From Schistosoma haematobium (taxonomy: Eukaryota; Platyhelminthes; Trematoda; Strigeidida; Schistosomatidae): a stretch of DNA of 64,000 nucleotides. The position numbers were made by a program, and so were the translations under genes. Of the stretch, positions 35,301-44,273 are shown piece by piece. Positions within the stretch are counted from its first letter, which is position 1. Every line of letters begins with the position of its first letter. Under the pieces are notes generated by a model. The model had not been told where the DNA came from. It ran no database searches and was given only the letters and a program-made list of their open reading frames with translations. The DNA lies in the NCBI RefSeq assembly GCF_000699445.3, contig NC_067201.1:23885033-23949032 (forward strand), read 5' to 3'.

Positions 35301-38300
35301 GTTCATACGCCATTTGTTCGATCCTGGAACCCATGTACACCATTGGCTTGGAATGAGGGTTTTCCAACTGCCTTTGGTGAATCCTCCATATGCACCAACC
35401 CTGTTTAAGCCCCCTGCCAGACATTCGCCTTTCGTTTTCTCAGTTTCGTAAACAACATTAATGCCGCGAGAAGGCAGTGAGGACTTCCCTCTCAGTGGTT
35501 GTATGCACGTGGCCGTGTGAGAGAGCACTTGGAGTGGGAGAAATGACTCTCTCACTCACGACCGTACCAGGGCATTTGAGCAATTGCATCTGTGCTGATA
35601 ATTAAATACTTGGGTCACCTAATTAAAGTTCTTTCTGGAAATCTACCAATATACTGTACTTTTTCTTAAGTAAAAAATGTTTTATCAACCAGTTTTGAGC
35701 ACTGTTTTAATCCTCAAACTGAGGAAATAATCTTTAAGACAGATTTCTTATTATTTATTATTACATAACGATTTTTTTAAAACTTAACGAACATTTACTC
35801 AATTACAAATGATTGGCGTGTAACTTTGCATCTGTTTTGGTGTTTTTTATTTATATGTCTATAACAGTTTGGGTGATGTAATTGGTTCTACTGTATGGTC
35901 AAGTGAACAAGCATCATCATTGGCTGCAATTCCAGGATCTAAAGTGGCAGATTCAACTAACTTTCCACATCCGGTAACTGAATCTCTTGCAAAATTTGGT
36001 AAAGCAGCTGAAAAAGCTAATAGAATGAGAGTTTTAGCTTCTGCTCAAGGTTTACATGCACCATTACGTTTATCTATGGAACAACGTATAATGCAACGTA
36101 TTCAACCTCGTCTACCTGGTTTATATTCTTATCATCCTTTGGCTAGTCAGCTAAATGGAAGTTTAGATGAGATTGATGTAGCTGACTTTATTAATCGTAA
36201 GTAGATTTTGTTTGGTAACATATTGATTTGTCTTTTATTTTTCCAAATGTCATCGATACCATTATTGATACAATGGAAATTTACTGGTGTTCCTAACCTT
36301 CATATTTGTTATTACTGTATAAAATTGGCATTGTCTTCCATTTATTTCATATCACAACTGTATTTATTCTTTGGTCATTCTAATGTTTCGAATTGACGAA
36401 CTAATTAATGTATATGAACAGTCATGATCGGTAAGAGTATATTCCTACGTTAATATTATTCGATTATCGGTGTCTTCAAAGCATTGCTCGTATATCCTGG
36501 GACCACCGGGTTAGTAATGCAGTTGTTAAGAAACGGGTACTAGGTAAGTGTTGGGATATTTTTCTGAATATCCCAACACCTCCCTTTTTTTTGAAGATCC
36601 AGAGTTGATATCCGGATTTTAAACATTTCCGCGTCCATCCTCCCCCGAGAAATAATGTCGGGTTCTCATAAACCCAAATTACAATTAATTTGACTGCATT
36701 TAAAACATATTGAACAGGGAATCCAGTAAGACTGACCAGATAGTGAGGATAAACGCCATTCAATTCATCAGAGTTTGGCTCTTCTGGAACATTGTCATCG
36801 AATTTCTTGAAAATCTCATTAGTAGATAATTGATCACTGGGATAATCAGCGTGCGACAAAACTGCACCAGGTTCTTGACTATTATTTGATGCATGTGACA
36901 TATTTTCTGGCAAAACGAGGGGATCTTCTTGTGAGCTGGATACCTCACTGTCTGTACATGTTTCAGGGACAGTGGGATTTGAACCCACGACAGGGCATGT
37001 TTATGAATTGGACATTTCTGGACCACTGGGCGGATCATGAATGGCTGCTGTGTCGTTTGAAATACGATTTGTCGAGGATTCATGGAGGCTGCAATCATTT
37101 TCCAGCTCACTGTGCAATTGAGAAATCAACCCATCTACTTCCGTCGTATCTCCAAAGCATGGGTGATTCAGCAGCCGCGTGCGGAATTTGACTAAGAACT
37201 CCAAATGTCGTTCAAGTAGCAGCAACGGGGTAGAGAAAAATTTTTGAACCCTCAATCTTCAAGGTCAGTCTATAAGTGGACGAAATTCAGTCTAATTATT
37301 TCGACCAATCAATATCCGGACTGTCATCAGTGACCTTGAACGACATTGGTCATTATTCATAGTAATTTTGATTGCCGGTGCCGATTAAAAAAAACTCTCC
37401 CTTCCAATCGATTACAGCTGCTACTTGAACGACATTTGGAGTTCTTAGTCAAATTCCGCACGCGGCTGCTGAATCACCCATGCTTTGGAGATACGACGGA
37501 AGTAGATGGGTTGATTTCTCAATTGCACAGTGAGCTGGAAAATGATTGCAGCCTCCATGAATCCTCGACAAATCGTATTTCAAACGACACAGCAGCCATT
37601 CATGATCCGCCCAGTGGTCCAGAAATGTCCAATTCATAAACATGCCCTGTCGTGGGTTCAAATCCCACTGTCCCTGAAACATGTACAGACAGTGAGGTAT
37701 CCAGCTCACAAGAAGATCCCCTCGTTTTGCCAGAAAATATGTCACATGCATCAAATAATAGTCAAGAACCTGGTGCAGTTTTGTCGCACGCTGATTATCC
37801 CAGTGATCAATTATCTACTAATGAGATTTTCAAGAAATTCGATGACAATGTTCCAGAAGAGCCAAACTCTGATGAATTGAATGGCGTTTATCCTCACTAT
37901 CTGGTCAGTCTTACTGGATTCCCTGTTCAATATGTTTTAAATGCAGTCAAATTAATTGTAATTTGGGTTTATGAGAACCCGACATTATTTCGCGGGGGAG
38001 GATGGACGCGGAAATGTTTAAAATCCGGATATCAACTCTGGATCTTCAAAAAAGGGAGGTGTTGGGATATTCAGAAAAATATCCCAACAATTATCCTGTT
38101 AAGTCTAATGGTGTCCTTGGACTTCAAATGGACATTTCCTATTGGTCAATATTTATTTCATTTGTCAAATATTGTACATATGTTGTTTTCTATTTTATGG
38201 TACGATGTGGTCTGCTTGATTGGTATATAAACAGAGTATGTTTGAAATATATTGATTCATATCTCAGAGGTTGACTTGCGTTCTGGACTCAACTGGCTGG

Positions 38301-40022
38301 GCTAGACAGGGAAGCGGGGTCAATCAGAACTCTATGCCGTCCTTACGTTTCTGACGCGTCTTTGGATCGATCGGTAATTCGCTAACCTCCAGTCTTCAGT
38401 ACCACGTTACAACAGTAAGGATGGCAAATCAATTGGTGAATTAGTTGAACTTCATCAGTTGAGATGGCTGGGACATGTACTACTTATGCTCAACCACCGA
38501 CTGCTCCGACGTGCGATTTTTTCTGGTGTAGGAGTAGGTTGGAAGAAAGCTAGGGACGGCCAGACCAAAACATGGCACAAATCCATGATGTCACTGATAA
38601 GTGGACTGAGCCATGTTGTTAAGTGTAGACTAATCACCTGGTTGGGATCCACGAGTCGATAGCAATCGATGGTTACAGACCTTGAACGACATGGCTCAAA
38701 ATCATTTGCAATGGTGCAGGTGCATCCACTCTTTGTGTTCTCTCAAATTCTATTCTTCTCAATTCTTCATGTCCCTTATTTTCTTTCCAAAATTGTTTCA
38801 CTGGATTATACTCCTTGAATAACATCTTCAAACCCTAATGTTTACGATTATCGCTTATACTCTTAATACCTCTACCACTACGGAATTTGAGTCGACAATT
38901 GTATCACTGTTATGATGTATCATGGCAACTGGAACTGATGTACGTACGTACGACGTTTTACGTTGTTACTGACTGACTGATATGAACACTCAACATTTCT
39001 CCAGCACTCATTTATACCTGACAAAAAGAGAAATTATGTTAAAGTAGTGACCAACCAATTGATATTTAACTGAAGGATTTGTATTATTGTCTGATGAGTG
39101 TATAGTGTTTATGACATTTATTTTTTAAACACAAATATTGGTACAAGCAGGCGCCAAATATATATGCATTACACTTCGTCATTCGATTTGTGTGTGTAGG
39201 AAGGAGGGGTTAGCATATTTCCCAGATGCCCAAACCAAAGCAGGTGTTTTTTTTAGTAGACCACTCCCAGAGCATTTCACTTAGAGGTTTAATCCACAAA
39301 ACAGTGAAGTAACGTCAAGAGATGTGATCTCATGTTAGCCAGTGACCAACAATTGTTTCATGCTCCATTTGTTCCTTTAAGATCCTGGAGTTCATGTACA
39401 CCATTAGTTTGGAATGAGGGTTTTCCAACTATGCTTGGTAGATCCTCCGTATCCACCGACCTCGCTAAAACATCAAACATTCGCTTTTCTTCCTCGATTC
39501 CATTTCTCTCCACTCTCGACCGTGCGAGGACATTCGGGGGCATAATTCTCAGTGTTTCCACAATCCATTGTCTGTGATGGCTGGTGAGTTTTCGTAAAAT
39601 CTATAGTTTCAAAAAACTCTCATCACATTTCAGTGTTTATTGAAGCGAGCTATTAACTATTATAAAGAGTGAAACATGAAAACTATCTCGTCAATTTTAA
39701 GAATCATTTGGCAACATGCTTCCTCTCAACTTTCGGGGTTTCTTTCATGTTTTGAAGTTAAACCTGTTGGTCTCCGGAACAAAACGTTTACTGGAAAACT
39801 TAAAATTATGGTAAGATGATGAACTATAATGTGCTACTGTTGCTTCTTCCCAAAAATTCTTTAATCACTGTCAATCTCTCTACATACATTTGTAATCGAT
39901 CACATGTATAACTTAAATCGTTACTTTATTACCATCCTTCTTTTTGTTTTTCAGCTGCGGAAGATTCTGAATCTGTTGGAATGCCCCAATTAATGATAGA
40001 GCATAAACTTGGTCTTTTGTAA
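32247..40022 (+). CDS. POMP: Proteasome maturation protein POMP/Ump1 (gene span, 3 coding exons)
   Basis: POMP is the chaperone that joins half-proteasomes during 20S assembly and is then degraded as the first substrate. The three exons join in phase to give 152 residues (human about 141). Family signatures are GLGD near the N-terminus (human GLGS), QGLHAPLRLSMEQRIMQRIQ in the middle (human counterpart QGLFAPLKLQ) and VGMPQLMIEHKLGLL at the very C-terminus. The last block is the most diagnostic for the family. Introns are 3559 and 3758 nt. Intron 1 holds SINE, R1 and R2 copies. Intron 2 holds the palindromic LTR element at 36549. The ATG at 32247 is the first in frame after the tttttag acceptor at 32234, so an upstream 5' UTR exon or spliced leader is likely. 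AATAAA lies at 40126. Confidence 0.93.
32585..32735 (-). repeat. R1 repeat, 5' fragment
   Basis: The minus strand carries only the first ~150 bp of R1: aaatgccctggtacggcc, then the 'ctctctctcgaaatgctctcac' region and the gggaagtcctactcattg block. Truncation here is at the 3' side, unlike a normal 5'-truncated retrocopy. Confidence 0.55.
32812..33450 (-). mobile_element. RTE-type LINE 3' end, diverged copy
   Basis: The tail with cagtcagtcagttagctac (inverse of the GACT tail) is at the left. Decayed reverse transcriptase C-terminal sequence follows leftward-reading: RWLGYVLRVPEHR-like, RCWEWLEFRG-like. The copy resembles the 7545-7855 subfamily. Confidence 0.5.
34060..34470. mobile_element. 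Smalpha-type hammerhead SINEs, inverted pair
   Basis: A minus copy (about 34070-34200) faces a plus copy (about 34250-34470). The hammerhead remnants have damaged cores: CTAAAAA and AAGA in the minus copy, CTGAATA in the plus copy. Stem II in the plus copy still pairs (gttc/gaac). Confidence 0.55.
34690..35018 (+). repeat. R2 interspersed repeat
   Basis: Runs gtagtgaacgagaacacaag to catcagtagcatacacc. An internal short tandem duplication is seen (tttgcaaa-tatcaatcaatcgtctaa versus the preceding tttgcaaagtctcaatt). It matches the other R2 copies. Confidence 0.6.
35075..35580 (-). repeat. R1 interspersed repeat, full-length copy
   Basis: The tail tttatttatttgaacat is at the left and the start tgccctggtacgg at the right (minus orientation). 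It has the longest open frame of any copy (161 codons, 35070-35555). Confidence 0.7.
35868..36196 (+). CDS. POMP: POMP exon 2
   Basis: The acceptor tctataacag and donor gtaagt bound 329 nt. GG+T restores Gly. The exon holds most of the Ump1 domain, including FGKAAEKAN and the conserved GLHAPLRL segment, and ends AAT C. Confidence 0.93.
36421..36548 (+). mobile_element. RTE-type LINE fragment, left part
   Basis: Homologous to 6765-6882 (catgatcggtaagagta, cattgctcgtatatcctggg, aaacgggtactaggtaag). It is interrupted at 36549 and resumes at 38415. Confidence 0.7.
36549..37223 (-). repeat. Inverted arm, left
   Basis: The reverse complement of 37417-38089. Minus-strand open frames at 36760-37110 and 37001-37223 give the same peptides as the right arm. 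Confidence 0.85.
37417..38089 (+). repeat. Inverted arm, right
   Basis: Starts gctgctacttgaacgacatt and ends with the 30-bp LTR-terminal palindrome. It is the partner of 36549-37223. Confidence 0.85.
37652..38090 (+). pseudogene. Retroelement 3'-terminal ORF fragment (also inverted at 36549-36988)
   Basis: The frame begins MGSNPTVPETCTDSEVSSSQ, then an acidic, serine-rich stretch (DQLSTNEIFKKFDDNVPEEP), and ends near a hydrophobic segment (YVLNAVKLIVIWVYE) just before the purine tract and LTR. Its place suggests the C-terminal tail of a pol polyprotein or an extra 3' ORF. No family was recognised. The same peptide is encoded on the other strand in the left arm. Confidence 0.4.
38060..38414 (+). 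repeat. LTR of the palindromic element
   Basis: 355 bp starting tgttgggatattcag and ending cacgttacaaca. Its first 30 bp are a near-palindrome (tgttgggatatt...aatatcccaaca). A diverged relative lies at 43370-43618. Confidence 0.75.
38415..38992 (+). mobile_element. RTE-type LINE fragment, right part
   Basis: Continues the 36421 fragment after the insertion: RWLGHVLLMLNHRLLRRAIF, GVGVGWKKA and SGLSHVVKCRL, then the 3' UTR, ending ctgactgactgat. It is closely similar to 6885-7452. Confidence 0.75.
39120..39560 (-). repeat. R1 interspersed repeat
   Basis: The minus strand matches R1 from the A/T tail (tttattttttaaacac) to the start near cgtgcgaggacattcgg. An internal deletion of the 'gtgagtaggacttccc' region sets it apart from full copies. 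Confidence 0.6.
39955..40022 (+). CDS. POMP: POMP exon 3 and stop
   Basis: The acceptor tttttcag restores the frame (C+CT = Pro). It encodes AEDSESVGMPQLMIEHKLGL, one further Leu and TAA, the invariant Ump1 C-terminus. Confidence 0.93.
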
Positions 40023-40125
40023 ATGACAATTGGTTTTCTCGAATTGAATGGAACAGTTAGTCTTTCTTGAAACTATTATTACAAAAAAAACTAATAACGT
40101 ATATTATTCTACCATCTTTGTAAGA

Positions 40126-40131
40126 AATAAA
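40126..40131 (+). terminator. POMP polyadenylation signal AATAAA
   Basis: AATAAA lies 104 nt after the stop codon and is the first perfect hexamer downstream. Confidence 0.55.
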
Positions 40132-40194
40132 CATGTCAATTATATTTTTTAACATCCAATGTTGTTCATGTCTGACTTCATGATCTTGCACAAA

Positions 40195-40330
40195 TCTTCA
40201 TTCCTTGTCTGAGATGTGTAACTGTCGCACACTCGACACGGATTGAACTCCACTGGTCGCAGCTTCTCACTAGAACTCCAGGAAATCCATCTTGAAACTA
40301 GTCACTAGTGAGCGCATGATTATTATCCCT
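40195..40330 (-). mobile_element. Hammerhead SINE (family A) leader fragment
   Basis: Only the leader segment is present (ggcttctcactagaactcc-type, ctagtcactagtgagc), as seen beside other copies. There is no ribozyme. Confidence 0.45.
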
Positions 40331-40469
40331 GTACTAATAAGATATTGTGTTTATCATGAATAATGGTTATATTCTCTACTGTCTTGCGTATGTATCTGTG
40401 CATGATATGGTTAATTTCATCGTATAGAAGGATTAAATCAGAAGTCTGAAGAGTTGTTGAACACACGAA

Positions 40470-40905
40470 TTACTTACTTATGCCTGTTACCCCTTATGAT
40501 GGAGCATAGGCCACCCACCAGCATTCTCCACCCAACTCTGCCCTGGGCAATCCTTTCCAGTTGTATTCGTTCCTTTGATGTCTACTTCCGATTCCCGACA
40601 CAATATATTCCTTGGTCTTTATCTTTTCCTTTTCCCTTCGGGATTCCAAGTTAGCACTTGCTTCGTGATGTAATTTGATAATTTCCGTAATGTATGTCCT
40701 ATTGACCTCTAGCGTGTTTCCTAATTTCCTCTTCAGCTGGAAGCTGGTTCTCTCCCACAGTAAGCTATTGCTGATGGTATCTGGCCAACACCGCCTGTTG
40801 CTCTTTTAGGTTTACTGCCGGCCCGGGCTGGGCATGGGGTCAGCAACGCCATCCCGTATAAAACAATCTTGATAGAAAACACTAACCAGAATGAATAAAT
40901 GAATT
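40470..40905 (-). mobile_element. RTE-type LINE, internally deleted composite copy
   Basis: The minus strand begins ggttagtgttttctatc, then the gggatggcgttgctgacccc head also seen at 580 and 47660. It then jumps to the reverse transcriptase C-terminal region (GRENQLPAEEEI-like, [21 protein letters not shown]) and ends at the acttacttatgcctgtta tail. Confidence 0.65.
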
Positions 40906-41179
40906 GCTTAGGAAACATTCGTTTTACATGTGTTATTGTTTAGATGCTAAATGGATGGCCTGATCATAAAATAACTAAACAATTTCGTAATTGGTATTTT
41001 GACGAAATCCTATCTTTTTATAAATCACTTGGTCAAATGTAGCTGTATTAGATGTACAAGTGAATACTTGTTGACTGAAATTCAAGTCGAAAACTACGTT
41101 TATTGCCGAATCGGTTAAAAAAATCAGTGAATATATCCTAGATTGAGGATGTAGAAATAGGTCAGAATATTGAAAGTAA

Positions 41180-41330
41180 GTTCATTACGATTGATGTCTG
41201 TTATGACTGTTCATCGACTAAGGTGGCTGGAACATGTGTTACGTATGTCCAATCATCACCTACCTCGACAGACAATGTTATCTGCTGTAGGGAAATAAGT
41301 TGGAGGAAACCTAGGAGCGACCAAACCAAG
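41180..41330 (+). mobile_element. RTE-type LINE fragment
   Basis: The short stretch HRLRWLEHVLRMSNHHLPRQ, then the block to 'ggagcgaccaaaccaagac', matches 6925-7045. Confidence 0.55.
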
Positions 41331-42324
41331 ACGACTATATTCCAGGTGGGATTTTAAGTAATGAAGTTGGTAATGTCATTTTGGATTTCCTTACGGATGA
41401 TACGAAGAAGGTCACTACACATACATCAGATACTCCACGACTACACTGAAAAACTATCCGGATAAATAGAACATAAGGAGCTAACTTATGGTTCTGAAAA
41501 CGCAAGACACTTCTTTCAGTGTGTTCAATTTTAAATAAGTCACTCAAATTCATCCGGCTACCAAGTTTGAACACTGGGTGGTAATGTCGACGGACGCTTT
41601 TAGTGTCCAAGATCATTAAACAGTTGAATTCAACTACCATAATGCTTTGTCACAGTGTTCGAGTCATTTTCTTAATTCTAATGGAATAGCGATATTGAGA
41701 AGTAGTCTACTATTTAGACATAGTACGATGCTTCTTGTAGTGATATGTTGCAGAAGTTACACGCTAACACGTAAAATTTGGAGAATAGTTCATAAATGAC
41801 GACCAATAACGTAACCTAATAACAAACTACAATTTTTTATTTCAGAACTGCGAGTTAGTGTATCCCGGATAATTGTCTAAATGCTTCATAGTCAAACCTT
41901 TGATTATTTACTTTCAGCCAACATAAAATTGGCTATCAGGAGTTGAAGATGTTAACTGCAAAACTGATTTCCAAGCCCCATTCCGTAAACGGATGCATCC
42001 ATTTCCATTAGGTAGCGAAAACAACCTTCTGCATATCCTGTTTGCATGTAGCTCGTAGTGAACATGTGTTTTACAATACTCAGTTATGCTTTACTGTATA
42101 GTATCCCGGCCTTAATTGCTAATCTGATGTGGTGGCGTTGAGCTTACACGCTGTGTCAACCTGATCGAATCACATTGGTTGGAATACGTTGCTTCAGGTG
42201 CTACCATGCTAGATAAGTGTCAGTTGGAGAAAGGCAACATGAAGAGCGACCAACTTAAAGCTTTAGACTAAACTGTTTTCGGGACGTGACAACCGCCCTC
42301 GTACTTCGCTTAACACTCGTGATC

Positions 42325-42520
42325 ACCTTGACTGATTACTTGGTAGTTTTTGATTTCCATTCAAAGTGGACTAAAATTAGACTGTACTATTAAGAATGGC
42401 GAAATCTTTATACAGTATTAGTTAAGTTTTTCGATGGTCTGGAAACTACAATTCATTTTTGACAACGGTCCCAGTTTACATAACAATTCTTTGTCTATTT
42501 TTGCTACCGATACCTCATGA
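42325..42520 (+). pseudogene. Gypsy-type integrase core relic
   Basis: A readable stretch: LVVFDFHSKWTKI, then LSFSMVWKL and IFDNGPSLHNNSLSIF. These resemble the first and second acidic blocks (VxxDxxSKW, xSDNGxxFxS) of retroviral-type integrases. In-frame stops are present and the third acidic block was not found. Confidence 0.5.
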
Positions 42521-42664
42521 ACCATATACATCACCTTCCATTCCAAATGAAGTCGACATAAGAAGTCTGGAACTCGACAGGACAAAAGTTTTATAATTTT
42601 GCAGGGATTTTATTAGTGTAGAAGATTAATTGCTAATCTGTGATTTACTTACAATGCTAATAGC

Positions 42665-43165
42665 CCACTTAAATGCCGTCGTATGGTCGAGGGTTGAGAG
42701 AATCAGCTCTCCCTCTCGAAATGCTCACACATGTCCACGTGCATACAACCATTGCCAAGGAAGTCCTACTCACTGCCTTCTCACTTCTGGAGTGTTGCTT
42801 ACAAAATTGAGAGAACGAAAAGCAAATGTCTGGTGCTTTAACGGGGGGTAGGTGGTTATGGAGGATCAATTTAAAGGAGTTGGAAAACTCTCATTCCAAA
42901 CTAATGGTGCACATGGACTACAGGATACTGAAGGAACAAATGGAGCACAAACTTATTGTTGGTCACCGGTTACCATGAGACTACATCTCTTGACGTTGCT
43001 CTACTGTCATGTGGATTAGACCTCTAAGTGGAAGGCTCGAGGTGTGAACCCCTAAGATAACCACCTGCTTCGGTTTGGGTATCCGTGCAGTATTCTAGCT
43101 CCCACACAAATTGAATGACAAAGTGTAGCGCATATATATTTTTGGCGCCTGCTTGTACCATTATT
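42665..43165 (+). repeat. R1 interspersed repeat
   Basis: Starts aaatgccgtcgtatggtcg and ends ttgtaccattatttatgtgt. All R1 blocks are in order. Confidence 0.65.
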
Positions 43166-43369
43166 TATGTGTGTTATATCCCATTGAGAATAATAATGAA
43201 TGGTAACTGTTGTGATCTATTTGTGGACTAATCCTATACCTTTTTTATCGTATAATTCTTAAGTAACTAAACTATACTTATTCACGTTCCTCTTATTTTA
43301 AGCATTATTTTGACCTAAAGACTATTATTATATGATTTACCGTTCCTGAGTTATGCCCAGTTTATCAAT

Positions 43370-43717
<348 letters not shown>

Positions 43718-43724
43718 GGGCACA

Positions 43725-44045
43725 AGGATACGGAGGATTCACCTAGGATAGTTAGAAAACCCTCATTCTAAATCAATGGTGCACATAGACTCCAAGATCC
43801 TGAGGGAACAAATCTCGTATGAACCTATTGTTAGTCACTGGCTATCATGAGATTGTATCCCTTAATGTTACTACACTGTCATATGGATTAGATCTTTAGA
43901 TAAATGACTCTGGCAGTGGATCTGGACAGTATTCCAACCCCTCCCTCATCATACACACAAATTGAATAACGAAATGTAGCGCATATATATATATACTTGG
44001 CACCTACTTGTATCCATATTTCTGTGTTTAAATTGATCAACACAA
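43725..44045 (+). repeat. R1 interspersed repeat, 5'-truncated
   Basis: Begins in the middle of R1 (ggaggattcacctaggatag) and ends ttgtatccatatttctgtg. The upstream part is replaced by the AT run. Confidence 0.6.
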
Positions 44046-44138
44046 GGTCACAAGTTTGTAATAATATGTTTAAATATGATAAAATAAATAATGACAAAAT
44101 CAAATGATTTAATATATTGTTTTGTTTTAATGAAACTA

Positions 44139-44273
44139 TTATTGATTATATGTTTCACCGAGTAGTACACATAATGTTCGACGATAATCACCAGATGTAT
44201 CATCTATTACTGCATTCAATAATGATTTACCATAAATCGATTCATATGAATTCATTATATCTTGAAGATCAAT
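44139..44273 (-). CDS. Annexin last exon (repeat IV end and stop)
   Basis: Encodes [32 protein letters not shown] and [12 protein letters not shown], then TAA at 44139-44141. D of IDD is the calcium cap. The acceptor (attaccaag) has a poor pyrimidine tract, but a CA/CT-rich run lies just upstream. Confidence 0.93.
   Translation of the reverse strand: MDLQDIMNSYESIYGKSLLNAVIDDTSGDYRRTLCVLLGETYNQ

Larger units (their letters stand above)
36549..38414. mobile_element. Palindromic LTR-retroelement derivative (1866 bp)
   Basis: Bounded by a 5-bp target duplication GTAAG (36544-36548, 38415-38419) inside an RTE copy whose uninterrupted version is at 6870-6890. The left arm 36549-37223 is the near-perfect inverse of the right arm 37417-38089 (675 and 673 bp; a poly-T length change and one substitution noticed). 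A 193-bp unpaired spacer lies between. The right side continues as one complete LTR (38060-38414, TG...CA) preceded by a purine tract, aaaaaagggagg. The left end is the inverse of only the first 30 bp of that LTR. The arms encode an open reading frame (see 37652). It has no reverse transcriptase, so it must have moved with help from a relative. Confidence 0.85.

Noticed and set aside
37625..37680. Perfect tRNA T-arm-like sequence (gtgggttcaaatcccac) in both arms of the palindrome
   Set aside because: No D-arm, anticodon arm or acceptor pairing surrounds it, and it lies within an open reading frame of the element.
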